Shown one piece after another: positions 1-7,539 of a stretch of 33,269 nt of DNA. The translations under genes were made by a program, and so were the position numbers. This DNA is from an uncultured Chloroflexota bacterium. GTDB lineage: Bacteria > Chloroflexota > Anaerolineae > Anaerolineales > Villigracilaceae. The notes under the pieces are model-generated. The model was not told the origin of the DNA. It did not search any database and was given only the letters and a program-made list of their open reading frames with translations. The DNA is taken from positions 1 to 33,269 of the forward strand of contig CAIWRB010000273.1 of the NCBI GenBank assembly GCA_903914955.1. Direction: 5' to 3'. Numbering within the stretch: the stretch's first letter is position 1; every line of letters begins with the position of its first letter.

Positions 1-133
1 ATCATGTGACGCCACTTTCGGAGGTCCAAACAAAAATCTTATTTTTGCTGGGCTTCCCGACAAGTATCTATACCCAACTGGTTGATAATTTTTCGAAACC
101 TATCTCAAAAATGACCGAACCATGAGTCATAGA

Positions 134-197
134 ATAACAAAGAAAATATATTCGATCTATTGGGAAAACGACGAACCACTTTTTTTGAAGTGGATGG
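134..197 (+). pseudogene. Decayed copy of the 5' end of the DUF3592 gene
   Basis: These 64 bases align with 760-824, the first codons of the DUF3592 gene. I count about 55 identities in 65 columns, with one single-base gap. In this copy the start codon reads ATA instead of ATG, and the one-base deletion near 183 shifts the frame, so it cannot make the same product. Similarity stops after the shared tggatgg at 191-197 and does not extend upstream of 134. It is either a remnant of a tandem duplication or one end of a direct repeat flanking the two-gene cassette at 251-697. The match is seen directly; the mechanism is inference. Confidence 0.75.
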
Positions 198-208
198 TAC
201 GGAAGGTC

Positions 209-217
209 TGCTATAAT
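209..217 (+). promoter_or_regulatory. Extended -10 promoter for the DUF2283 cassette
   Basis: TG-C-TATAAT is a perfect -10 hexamer (212-217) with the extended TGn motif. No good -35 lies 16-18 bases upstream, which fits an extended -10 promoter. The predicted transcript start near 224 lies 27 bases before the ATG at 251. It sits just downstream of the decayed gene-start copy. Confidence 0.55.
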
Positions 218-250
218 TTGGTGGAGGCAGTCACTTACTGACTCATGTAA

Positions 251-487
251 ATGAAAACGACACAATATTTTCTCTACACACGTTTGCGTCCTGACCGCAT
301 ATTCATCAAGGATGAATGGATTGAGCATGTTATCAAAAACCCGCTGCGGGAAGAACGGCAGAGTGACGGAAGAATTCGGCGGTGGGCGCGGATCGCCGAA
401 ATGGAAAATCGTATTCTACGGATTATTCTATTGGAAGATGGCGAGACGGTTCACAACGCTTTTTTTGACCGTAACTTTAAGGAGTAA
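251..487 (+). CDS. Small hypothetical protein, partner of DUF2283 protein
   Basis: This is a 78-residue soluble protein with no signal peptide or membrane segment. It is rich in charged residues, with a central Arg-rich stretch (about 34-47) and a C-terminal hxxxxFFDRNF segment. Its size, its ending (an ILLEDGETVHNAFFDR-like strand pair) and the following DUF2283 gene resemble DUF4258-type small proteins, which often pair with DUF2283 in bacterial genomes. The Shine-Dalgarno sequence of the next gene (AAGGAG) overlaps its last codons and stop, so the two are probably translated together. A toxin-antitoxin role is conceivable from the layout but nothing in the sequence proves it. No clear Shine-Dalgarno precedes ATG 251; a stop codon directly upstream rules out a longer start. 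Confidence 0.6.
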   Translation: MKTTQYFLYTRLRPDRIFIKDEWIEHVIKNPLREERQSDGRIRRWARIAEMENRILRIILLEDGETVHNAFFDRNFKE

Positions 488-490
488 ATC

Positions 491-697
491 ATGAAAATTA
501 AATATTTTGCCGATACTGACACAACTTTATTGGAATTTTCAGACAACCCGCCTGTGGAAACTCAGGAACTCAATGAAAATGTTTATCTTGATCTTGATGG
601 TCAGGGGCATGTGGTGAGCATCACGATTGAACACGCCAGCGCATCCACAAACGTGGAGGAATTTTTGTATCAGCGAATACCCGCTGTCACGGCTTAG
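491..697 (+). CDS. DUF2283 domain-containing protein
   Basis: This 68-residue protein matches the DUF2283 pattern across its length: an N-terminal MKIKYFADTDTTLLEFSD strand pair, a central NVYLDLDGQGHVVSITIEHAS segment and a short C-terminal helix. The family's function is unknown. Members commonly sit beside DUF4258-like genes, as here. The start is set by AAGGAG at 479-484, six bases before ATG 491, overlapping the stop of the upstream gene. A strong hairpin (706-740) follows the stop codon and probably ends or attenuates the transcript. Confidence 0.8.
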   Translation: MKIKYFADTDTTLLEFSDNPPVETQELNENVYLDLDGQGHVVSITIEHASASTNVEEFLYQRIPAVTA

Positions 698-705
698 CAA
701 ACCAA

Positions 706-740
706 AAGACCTCCGAGTTTTTCAAAAGCTCGGAGGTCTT
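706..740 (+). terminator. 12-bp perfect hairpin, probable terminator or attenuator
   Basis: AAGACCTCCGAG (706-717) and CTCGGAGGTCTT (729-740) are perfect inverted copies separated by 11 bases that can themselves partly pair (TTTT/AAAA). It lies between the DUF2283 stop and the DUF3592 start. The T-run after the right arm is short (TT then CC), so it may be a weak Rho-independent terminator or an attenuator that insulates the next gene. Confidence 0.65.
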
Positions 741-759
741 CCAAAAAGGACAACACTTA

Positions 760-1416
760 ATGGCAAAGAAAAAGTATTCGATCAATTGGGAAAACGACGA
801 ACCATCCTCGTTTGAAGTGGATGGCGTGACGTACAACACTCTGGATGATATCCCAAACTGGAAGGACAAGGATAAACTTTCAGCCATGGTTCTGGCTGCC
901 TCTGAAGATGGTTTTGAGGAGGTCAAACTTGACGAGAAGGAAATTGAAGAACTGCAAAAAGCAGCCGATGACCCGACTATGGAAAGATGGGTGTTGGGCG
1001 GCTTTACTGCCATTGCTATGGTTGCGCTTCTGATTACCGTGTTTTCCACTTTCTCAAATATTCAAAAGATCACCAAAGAGGAAAGCACGCCCGGACGCGT
1101 AGTGGATGTGGTCACACGCCGCGAAGTAGTTGATCAAAAGAATAACATTATCCGCGATTACTATTATCCTGTCATCGAATTCACCCCCATCGATGGGCAC
1201 AAGCGCACGGTTCAGATCAGTGAAGGCAGCGATTCAGCATTCTATGAAAAAGGGGATGAAGTAACAGTGGCGTACGACCCTGAGCATCCGCTGGACGCGC
1301 GAATCAAGTCGGCGGGCAGCAGCGCGTTGATGTGGATCCTGCCATCCATCACTGGAATATTGGGAATTGCATTTTTAGGTGCGGTCTTAGTTGTAAGGAA
1401 AGTTATGTCAGCCTGA
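760..1416 (+). CDS. DUF3592 domain membrane protein
   Basis: This 218-residue protein has a charged acidic N-terminal region (1-75), a transmembrane helix at about 77-99, an extracytoplasmic beta-rich domain (about 105-180) and a second transmembrane helix at about 188-212. The middle domain, with its GRVVDVVTRREV, YYYPVIEFTP and GDEVTVAYDPEHP segments between two helices, is the DUF3592 pattern. The molecular role of that family is unknown. AAGGA nine bases before ATG 760 supports the start. The stop overlaps the start of the next gene (TGATG), suggesting co-translation. A decayed copy of this gene's first 65 bases lies at 134-197. Confidence 0.8.
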   Translation: MAKKKYSINWENDEPSSFEVDGVTYNTLDDIPNWKDKDKLSAMVLAASEDGFEEVKLDEKEIEELQKAADDPTMERWVLGGFTAIAMVALLITVFSTFSNIQKITKEESTPGRVVDVVTRREVVDQKNNIIRDYYYPVIEFTPIDGHKRTVQISEGSDSAFYEKGDEVTVAYDPEHPLDARIKSAGSSALMWILPSITGILGIAFLGAVLVVRKVMSA

Positions 1417-1715
1417 TGAAAAGATCCCATTTTGGCAGCGCGTCCATGGTCACGGCAATTTTGTCCCTCTTGTTTTTGGGAGCGAACTTTGGTGTATCAC
1501 AATTGGATATTACGCCCAGTACTTTTAATTCCTTAAATAACATCACAGTTCTGGTTAGTTGTTCTTTAGCTCCGCTGGCGATACTGCTTGGCATTTTAGG
1601 ATTTATCCGAAAAGATGATTCAAAAATGTTTTCGGGAATCGCACTGGTTTTGGTCGGCGTGCCATTTTTGATCCTATTCGTTCAATTGATCTCTTCGATT
1701 TTGAGGTCTAATTAA
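1416..1715 (+). CDS. Small integral membrane protein, three helices
   Basis: This 99-residue protein starts at the ATG that overlaps the stop of the DUF3592 gene (TGATG at 1414-1418), so coupled translation is likely. A longer in-frame start at 1332 would lie inside the upstream gene and is not needed. Hydrophobic helices are expected at about 10-28, 44-64 and 70-93, with a short basic loop (FIRKDDSKMF) between the last two. The layout resembles DUF4190-type small membrane proteins, but I cannot assign a family with confidence. Function is unknown; context suggests it works with the DUF3592 protein. Confidence 0.7.
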   Translation: MKRSHFGSASMVTAILSLLFLGANFGVSQLDITPSTFNSLNNITVLVSCSLAPLAILLGILGFIRKDDSKMFSGIALVLVGVPFLILFVQLISSILRSN

Positions 1716-1746
1716 CTGGATTTTCTCCAGGTAAAATTAGCTATCC

Positions 1747-1776
1747 AAAACCGTGAGGTTTTGTCCCTTCAAGGGA
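1747..1776. terminator. Two small hairpins between convergent genes
   Basis: AAAACC-GTGA-GGTTTT (1747-1762) is a perfect 6-bp stem with a T-run formed by its own right arm, followed by TCCC-TTCAA-GGGA (1764-1776). They lie between the ends of the membrane protein gene (+) and the dehydrogenase gene (-), where terminators for both strands are expected. The stems are short, so confidence is low. Confidence 0.4.
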
Positions 1777-1781
1777 TGGAT

Positions 1782-2729
1782 TCAAATTTCCAGTAAAACT
1801 TTAAGCACACCCGGCTGTGAGGCTCTCTCAAATGCTTTGAGTGACTCTCTCAATTTATATTGATCAGAAATTAACACACTCGGGTCAACTTCGCATTTTT
1901 CTAATAATCTTAAGGCAGGCTCAAATGGACCACAGCGTGAGCCAATAATATTGATCTCATCTACAACGATGGATGAAAAATTCACATTCATATCACCTTT
2001 GTATGTGGATTTTAAAACCAGAATTCCGCGCGGGCGAATGGCTTTTCTTGCAAGATCAAACCCGGAAGGGGAACCGGTAGCCTCCACTACCACATCCCAT
2101 TTTTTAGGCTGTATTTCATCCTCGCTGATCAACTTGATCCCGCGCGCGGTGAGCAATTGCTGCTGAATTGGATGACGGGCAACTACACTCAAGTCAACGC
2201 CGGTGAGCGCGAGGGTCTGCGCGATCAGTTGTCCAAGCCGGCCAGCGCCGATCAACAGAACGCGGTCTATCTGCTGGAATAATAGCTGCGACTGAATTTC
2301 CAGCGCAGCCGCAAGCGGTTCAGTGAATACAGCGGCTTCATCAGAAACAGAATCTGGCACACGATATAAATTTTCAAGTGGCAGGCTGGTGTATTCAGCG
2401 AACACGCCAGCGCGATTCGCAATCCCCAGTACGCTGCGATTTTCACAATGAGTCGGACGACCGTTTAAACAAGCCTCGCACCTCCCGCAGACTGCGTTGA
2501 TCTCCCCCACTACGCGCTGACCAATCCATGATTTTTCAGGCGCTTGCACCACTTCGCCAACAAATTCATGACCGAGGATGCCTGTGTATGGATAATAACC
2601 TTTCACAAGTTCGAGATCAGTGCTGCAAATGCCGGCCAGGCGAATTTTGATCAACGCTTCATTGGGTTGGTCAGGCTTTGGAATATCACGCAGTGATATT
2701 TTATTATTTTCGAGCCACAATGCATTCAT
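1782..2729 (-). CDS. Zinc-dependent medium-chain dehydrogenase (MDR family)
   Basis: This 315-residue protein is an alcohol/polyol-dehydrogenase-like MDR oxidoreductase. Catalytic zinc ligands are visible as C35 (AGICSTD) and the GHE pair H54-E55. The structural zinc lobe has C81, C84, C87 and C95. The NAD(P)-binding Rossmann fold starts with LLIGAGRLGQ (about 158-167). It is slightly shorter than typical family members (about 340-350), mainly at the C-terminus. I prefer the ATG at 2729 over the TTG at 2732: AAGGA lies six bases from the ATG. It is the last gene of the transporter operon, 19 bases after the RNA methyltransferase gene. The substrate cannot be told; threonine, sorbitol or another alcohol are possible. 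Confidence 0.85.
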   Translation of the reverse strand: MNALWLENNKISLRDIPKPDQPNEALIKIRLAGICSTDLELVKGYYPYTGILGHEFVGEVVQAPEKSWIGQRVVGEINAVCGRCEACLNGRPTHCENRSVLGIANRAGVFAEYTSLPLENLYRVPDSVSDEAAVFTEPLAAALEIQSQLLFQQIDRVLLIGAGRLGQLIAQTLALTGVDLSVVARHPIQQQLLTARGIKLISEDEIQPKKWDVVVEATGSPSGFDLARKAIRPRGILVLKSTYKGDMNVNFSSIVVDEINIIGSRCGPFEPALRLLEKCEVDPSVLISDQYKLRESLKAFERASQPGVLKVLLEI

Positions 2730-2748
2730 CAATTTTCCTTCATATTAT

Positions 2749-3525
2749 TTACTTCTTACTTCTTTGTTTCATTGCTTCGTATGTGATCAACGCGGATGCG
2801 ATGGAAACATTCAGAGAATTCACTTTTCCAAGCATCGGGATTCTTACTTTGATATCTGAGTTCTGCATCCAGAAATCCGTCAAACCTTCATCCTCTGTGC
2901 CGACCGCAAGCCCGATGGGTTCTTTCAAATCGACATCAGTGTATAAGGCTTCGGCGGATGGCGTGGCCGCAAGTACGCGCATCTTTCTTAATCTGAGAAA
3001 TGCGAGCGCATTCGGCGAATCAACCTCGACGGTAGGTACGGTAAAGATCGTCCCACGAGATGCGCGGACTACATTTGGATTCCACAAGTCTACGCGCGGG
3101 TCGCAGACGATGACTGCATCCACTTGTGCCGCGTCTGCTGTGCGGAGAATTGCGCCAAGGTTGCCGGGCTTTTCAACAGATTGTGCGACGATCACAAAAG
3201 GTGATGCGCTCATTTTCAAATCATCGAGCGATGTTTTTGGAATGGGGAAAATTCCCAGCCACCCATCGGGATTATCACGATAGGATATTTTCTCGAAGAC
3301 AGCGCGGGTGACGGTGATCATTTCAGCAGTGGGAATTTCCATTGAAACAGAAGCAAGCTCTGGCGCGGTCAGAATCATTTGCGGTTTGAGTCCAGTGCTG
3401 AGTGCCAGAGTCAACTCATCGCAGCCTTCCACAAGCATCAATCCATCCAACTTGCGTTGACGTTTGTCTTCGCGCAGCTTGACGATGTATTTTATTTTGG
3501 GGTTTTGTAAACTAGTGATATCCAA
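2749..3525 (-). CDS. SpoU/TrmH-family RNA 2'-O-methyltransferase
   Basis: This 258-residue protein is predicted to transfer a methyl group from S-adenosylmethionine to a ribose 2'-OH in rRNA or tRNA. The three SpoU motifs are present: motif 1 EKPGNLGAILRTADA (118-132, with N122 and R128), motif 2 LAVGTEDEGL (206-215) and motif 3 IPMLGKVNSLNVSIASA (229-245), which form the trefoil knot. The N-terminal substrate-binding domain (1-95) includes the usual LVEG segment. The start is a TTG directly after the stop of the upstream ATPase gene (TAA-TTG); the next ATG (residue 30) would cut into the conserved LVEG segment. The target nucleotide cannot be told. Its place in a peptide-transport operon appears incidental. 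Confidence 0.88.
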   Translation of the reverse strand: MDITSLQNPKIKYIVKLREDKRQRKLDGLMLVEGCDELTLALSTGLKPQMILTAPELASVSMEIPTAEMITVTRAVFEKISYRDNPDGWLGIFPIPKTSLDDLKMSASPFVIVAQSVEKPGNLGAILRTADAAQVDAVIVCDPRVDLWNPNVVRASRGTIFTVPTVEVDSPNALAFLRLRKMRVLAATPSAEALYTDVDLKEPIGLAVGTEDEGLTDFWMQNSDIKVRIPMLGKVNSLNVSIASALITYEAMKQRSKK

Positions 3526-4512
3526 TTACTTCACCAAAAGCAGACAGGCGGCTTGATGTGTTTTGCTGAGCGTTATAAAAGGCGGGTCGCTGACTTTGCA
3601 TGTTGCGATCGCAAGCGGGCAGCGCGGATGAAACCGACAGCCTGATGGCAGGTCAATCGGGTTGGGTGTTTCACCTTGCAAAATAATACGTTCATGCCGC
3701 AATCGCGGATTTGGAACAGGGATGACAGAGATCAATGCTTTTGTATATGGATGCTGGGTTTTTTCGAGAACTTCGAGCATGGTGCCGATCTCAACTATGC
3801 GACCAAGATACATAACGGCCACACGGTCGGCGAAGAATCCAACCGAGCCAAGATCGTGCGTGATGAAGATAACCGCGATCTGGCGCGTGATGCGAAGTTC
3901 AGCCAGCAGGTTGATGATCTCTGCGCGAATGGAGACATCCAGCATGGAGACAGGTTCATCAGCGAGAAGAATCTCTGGCTCAAGAACCAGGGCGGCGGCG
4001 ATGACAACGCGCTGGCGCTGTCCACCTGAAAGCTCGTGCGGGAATCGTTGCAGGTAAACCTCGGCTGGTTTCAATCCTGAATCTTCCATCGCTTTTTTCA
4101 CTCGTTCATCGCGTTCGATCTTATTATTTCCGATGCCGTGCACAACCAATGGTTCATTGATGATCTCTTCAATTGTTTGTGTGGGATTCAAAGATTCGTA
4201 TGGGTCTTGAAAGATCATTTGAATTTTGCGGCGCAAACCTTTGCGTTCGTTGTCGTTGAGATGAGTGATATCGCGGCCTTCAAATGAGATGTAGCCTTCG
4301 GTTGGTTCCTCCAGCCCCATCAACAAAAGCGCCAGAGTTGATTTCCCGCAGCCGCTCTCGCCAACCAAAGCGATCACTTCACTATGCCTGAGTTGAAAAT
4401 CAACACCATCCACAGCGTGTACGTGACGTGCTTCGCGGGAGAAAAAAGATGGACGATCTGCGTCAAAATATTTTTTTAATCCGCGTACTTCCAGAAAATG
4501 ATCTTTGCTCAT
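3526..4512 (-). CDS. Oligopeptide/dipeptide ABC transporter ATPase, DppF/OppF type
   Basis: This 328-residue cytoplasmic ATPase energises peptide import. Walker A is GESGCGKST (51-59), the Q-loop is IFQDPYESLNP, the signature is LSGGQRQR, Walker B is ILLADEP and the H-loop is ITHDLG. The C-terminal oligo_HPY region has the Cys-rich CRFHPRCPLAIATC segment, which in some relatives holds an iron-sulfur cluster. Its ATG overlaps the stop of the fused permease/ATPase gene (ATGA, 4509-4512), so the two are translationally coupled. It should pair with the ATPase half of that fusion. Substrate specificity cannot be read; peptides are the default for this family. Confidence 0.93.
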   Translation of the reverse strand: MSKDHFLEVRGLKKYFDADRPSFFSREARHVHAVDGVDFQLRHSEVIALVGESGCGKSTLALLLMGLEEPTEGYISFEGRDITHLNDNERKGLRRKIQMIFQDPYESLNPTQTIEEIINEPLVVHGIGNNKIERDERVKKAMEDSGLKPAEVYLQRFPHELSGGQRQRVVIAAALVLEPEILLADEPVSMLDVSIRAEIINLLAELRITRQIAVIFITHDLGSVGFFADRVAVMYLGRIVEIGTMLEVLEKTQHPYTKALISVIPVPNPRLRHERIILQGETPNPIDLPSGCRFHPRCPLAIATCKVSDPPFITLSKTHQAACLLLVK

Positions 4513-6455
4513 TTAGAAACCTCAAGCAGATGACAGCTTGCGATGTGTACAGCACTTTGAGAATCGTTTAGTTTTTGGAGAAGCGGCTGTTCAGTGTGAC
4601 AACGCGCAAATGCCAGCCGACAACGTGGAGCAAAGCGGCAGCCAATAGGGAGCGCATCCAATCGCGGTGGATACCCGGGAATGGATGAAAGTTTTTTCTT
4701 GGGTTTTGTCAGATCTGGAAAAGCCTTGAGTAATTCCTGTGTATATGGATGGCGCGATTCGTTATATATGATATCCACGTCTGCGTATTCGGCAGTGACG
4801 CCGCCATACATGACTAAAACTTTATCGCAAATTTCTGCAACCACCCCAAGATCGTGTGTCACAAAAATAATTGCGAGTCCAAGTTTCTTGCGCAAGCTAT
4901 CGAGCAGTTCCAGAATTTGGGCTTGGATCATCACATCCAAAGCGGTGGTTGGTTCATCAGCGATAATAATTTGCGGATTGCAAGCGAGTGCCATCGCGAT
5001 CATCGCGCGCTGACGCATCCCGCCAGAATATTGATGCGGATAATGCTCTTTATGGTCGGCGGCAATTCCTACCAGGTCAAGTAGTTCGATCACACGTTCC
5101 TGAAGGCGCTGGTCACGCGGAAAGCCAGGCATATGCTTGATGATCGCTTCGGCGATCTGGTCGCCGACAGTTCGCACCGGGTTGAGGGCATTCATCGCGC
5201 CTTGAAAGACGATCGAGATATCCTTCCAGCGCACAGCATTTATTTCCTGTTCATTGAGCGCGGTCAGGTCTTTACCGCTGAAGATAACCTGTCCATTCAC
5301 GATCTGTCCCGCTGATGGTAACAGCCGAAGCAGAGCAAGCATCAGCGTAGTTTTGCCGCATCCGCTTTCGCCGACCAAACCGATCAACTCCCCTTCCTTC
5401 AAGGTAAAGCTGATATTTTCCACGGCGCGTGCAGGCGGCTTACCTTCGTTAATATAATTGATGGATAGATTTCGGACTTCGAGTAATGGATTTTTTTCTG
5501 TTGGATTTTCGGATTCTCCACTCGCTTCATGATTGACTACTACTGGCCTGCCCGGCATTAAATGATGTGTATCCAGCCTTGGGTTTAAAACATGCTCAAG
5601 TCCCTGCCCAACCAGGGTGAGCCCTAGAACGACCCAAATGATTCCAATTCCAGGCGCTACCAACGCCCACCATGCCCCCGTGGACATAGCACCGCGCGCA
5701 AATGCATAATTGAGCATTTGTCCCCATGAAAGCGCAGTTGGATCTCCAAGGCCAAGGAATGAAAGTGTACTTTCGTTCAATACTGCCACAGATACAACCA
5801 GCACCGCCTGTACAACCAAGATCGGCATCACGAGCGGCAAAATGTGATGCCGGATGATATGTCTACGGCCTGCGCCGATGGCTCGTGCTCGTAAGACGAA
5901 CTTGCGCGATTTCACTGCAAGAGTTTGCGACCGTACCATCCGCGCGGTGGTAGTCCAACCAAATATTCCTATGACAAAAATAATATTGAGCAGGCTTGGT
6001 TTGGTCAACGCAACGATCACAACGATCAACGGGAGGTCTGGAATAACGAGCATTGTATCGGTGAAGCGCATAAGGATATTCTCAACGCGGCCACCATAGT
6101 AGCCGGCGACGATCCCAATCGTCCCGCCAATTCCCACTGAAATAAAAGATGCAAAAAAACCAACGAGAAGGGAAACGCGTGCTCCATACATAAAATTGGA
6201 GAATACATCGCGGCCGGCATCGTCTGTGCCAAGCCAGTGCGCCGCACTGGGCGGATTGTAAACTTGCCCAGCGCCAACCCCCGCAGAGGATTTTGGATCA
6301 TACGGGGAAAGCACAGGTGCGAAAATGGCGATCACCGTGATCACCAGCAATAGCACGAGACCGGCGATACCTAATTTACTTTGACGATAGGTTTGCCAGA
6401 AATTCGTTGAAGGTGATGGAACTTTCGCTTTGACTTCCACAGTTTGGATGCTCAT
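4509..6455 (-). CDS. Fused peptide ABC transporter permease (DppC) and ATPase (DppD)
   Basis: This 648-residue protein joins two normally separate subunits. Residues 1 to about 298 are a DppC-like permease: the N-terminal helix is near 28-50, the periplasmic HWLGTDDAGRDVFS segment is at 73-87, several helices follow, and the EAA-type loop (RARAIGAGRRHIIRHHILP) is near 189-207. A linker of about 25 residues rich in polar residues follows. From about 323 there is a complete DppD-like ATPase: Walker A GESGCGKT (362-369), the LSGGMRQR-like signature YSGGMRQRAMI, Walker B IIIADEP, the H-loop FVTHDLG, and an oligo_HPY tail with CRFAPRCRLAFARC. No stop or frameshift separates the halves. It begins three bases after the DppB-type gene. 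Similar permease/ATPase fusions are annotated in other Chloroflexota and actinobacteria. Confidence 0.93.
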   Translation of the reverse strand: MSIQTVEVKAKVPSPSTNFWQTYRQSKLGIAGLVLLLVITVIAIFAPVLSPYDPKSSAGVGAGQVYNPPSAAHWLGTDDAGRDVFSNFMYGARVSLLVGFFASFISVGIGGTIGIVAGYYGGRVENILMRFTDTMLVIPDLPLIVVIVALTKPSLLNIIFVIGIFGWTTTARMVRSQTLAVKSRKFVLRARAIGAGRRHIIRHHILPLVMPILVVQAVLVVSVAVLNESTLSFLGLGDPTALSWGQMLNYAFARGAMSTGAWWALVAPGIGIIWVVLGLTLVGQGLEHVLNPRLDTHHLMPGRPVVVNHEASGESENPTEKNPLLEVRNLSINYINEGKPPARAVENISFTLKEGELIGLVGESGCGKTTLMLALLRLLPSAGQIVNGQVIFSGKDLTALNEQEINAVRWKDISIVFQGAMNALNPVRTVGDQIAEAIIKHMPGFPRDQRLQERVIELLDLVGIAADHKEHYPHQYSGGMRQRAMIAMALACNPQIIIADEPTTALDVMIQAQILELLDSLRKKLGLAIIFVTHDLGVVAEICDKVLVMYGGVTAEYADVDIIYNESRHPYTQELLKAFPDLTKPKKKLSSIPGYPPRLDALPIGCRFAPRCRLAFARCHTEQPLLQKLNDSQSAVHIASCHLLEVSK

Positions 6456-6458
6456 AGT

Positions 6459-7487
6459 TTATTCAATCTGCACACGCGGATCAAGATAGGAATAGAGCAG
6501 GTCGGCTATAAAATTGGCAAGGATGACGCTGATCGCAATCAGGAGGAATCCACCCTGCAGGATCGGGAAATCTCTTCGGCTGACCGCTTCAAAGAGAGCA
6601 CCTCCCAACCCCGGCCATGAAAAGACTGATTCGATCTGGATAACACCCCCCACTGTAAAACCGAGGTTGATCGCAATGATCGTCACCAATGGCAGCATCC
6701 CATTTTTGAGAGCATGGTCTTTCAGAATTTGGAAAGTGCTTAGTCCCTTTGCCTTGGCGGTCAAAATATAATCCTCTGAGAGCACATCCAAAAGGCTGGA
6801 GCGCATGATCAACATATATTCACCCATGAAAACGATCGTATAAGTTAATGTGGGCAATACAAGATGCCAAAGCACATCTGTAAATTGCGTCATGAACGGA
6901 TAGGAACTCATGCCGGGCGTGGCTTTACCGCCAATCGGAAATCCATGACTACTCCCCCAAAACAACAGGATTATTCCCAGCCAAAAAGTTGGCAAACTCC
7001 ATGCGACGAGGCCGGTGATGAGCGCGCCGTAATCAACGGACGTTCTCGCTTTCCAAGCCGCCATGACGCCAAATACCACGCCTACAATGATCGAAAGGAT
7101 TTGTCCTCCGCCGATCAGCAACACGGTATTCCATAATCGCTCTCCCAAAATATCTGAGACGGGGCGATTGTAATAAAAAGAAATACCCAATTCCCCACGC
7201 GTTAGATTTTTTACATAAATAAAAAACTGGGTCTCCAGGGGATTAACTTCACAACTACCAAAACGAAGTGGATTTACGGTTTGAATACAATTGATCACAG
7301 GCTTATCCAAACCGAATCGAACTCGAATTGCCTCAATGGCTTCCTGAGTTAAACGAGGGTCTCGAATGCCCTGTCGCGCCGGGTCTCCCGGCAGAACGCG
7401 GAATAGAAAGAAATTCAATACGACCACAAAGAGGATCGTAAAAAAAGACCGGCCAGCCTTGTTACGAATATATAGCCAACGATTCAA
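6459..7487 (-). CDS. Peptide ABC transporter permease, DppB/OppB type
   Basis: This six-helix inner-membrane permease is 342 residues long with the start proposed here. Hallmarks are the N-terminal helix FFTILFVVVLNFFLFRVLPGDPA, the large periplasmic insert after helix 1, and the EAA loop near the C-terminus (YILTAKAKGLSTFQILKDHALKNGMLP). I choose a TTG at 7487 preceded by TGGAG with a seven-base gap. The upstream in-frame GTG at 7523 has no ribosome site and lies inside the loop of the hairpin at 7502-7532. It pairs with the DppC half of the next gene to form the channel. Confidence 0.9.
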   Translation of the reverse strand: MNRWLYIRNKAGRSFFTILFVVVLNFFLFRVLPGDPARQGIRDPRLTQEAIEAIRVRFGLDKPVINCIQTVNPLRFGSCEVNPLETQFFIYVKNLTRGELGISFYYNRPVSDILGERLWNTVLLIGGGQILSIIVGVVFGVMAAWKARTSVDYGALITGLVAWSLPTFWLGIILLFWGSSHGFPIGGKATPGMSSYPFMTQFTDVLWHLVLPTLTYTIVFMGEYMLIMRSSLLDVLSEDYILTAKAKGLSTFQILKDHALKNGMLPLVTIIAINLGFTVGGVIQIESVFSWPGLGGALFEAVSRRDFPILQGGFLLIAISVILANFIADLLYSYLDPRVQIE

Positions 7488-7501
7488 TGATTTACTCCAC
7501 T

Positions 7502-7532
7502 GAGCCGGGGGGCGGACGCCCACCCCCGGCTC
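7502..7532 (-). promoter_or_regulatory. Strong intercistronic hairpin after the binding-protein gene
   Basis: GAGCCGGGGG (7502-7511) and CCCCCGGCTC (7523-7532) form a perfect 10-bp GC-rich stem with an 11-base loop. It lies eight bases after the binding-protein stop codon and before the permease ribosome site. No T-run follows in the direction of transcription, so it is unlikely to be a full terminator. In ABC operons such hairpins often stabilise the binding-protein mRNA and reduce downstream expression; that role is inferred here. Confidence 0.7.
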
Positions 7533-7539
7533 GTTGTGA

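Noticed and set aside
31-47. Small AT-rich inverted repeat CAAAAAT/ATTTTTG
   Set aside because: A 7-bp stem of nearly pure A/T with a three-base loop is expected by chance and has no gene context inside the window.
68-328. Open frame of 86 codons on the minus strand
   Set aside because: It overlaps the promoter and start of the small plus-strand gene at 251, has no ribosome site and resembles no family; the overlap with the decayed gene-start copy explains the open frame.
7488-7523. GTG start for the DppB-type permease
   Set aside because: The codon lies inside the intercistronic hairpin and lacks a ribosome site; TTG 7487 is better supported.
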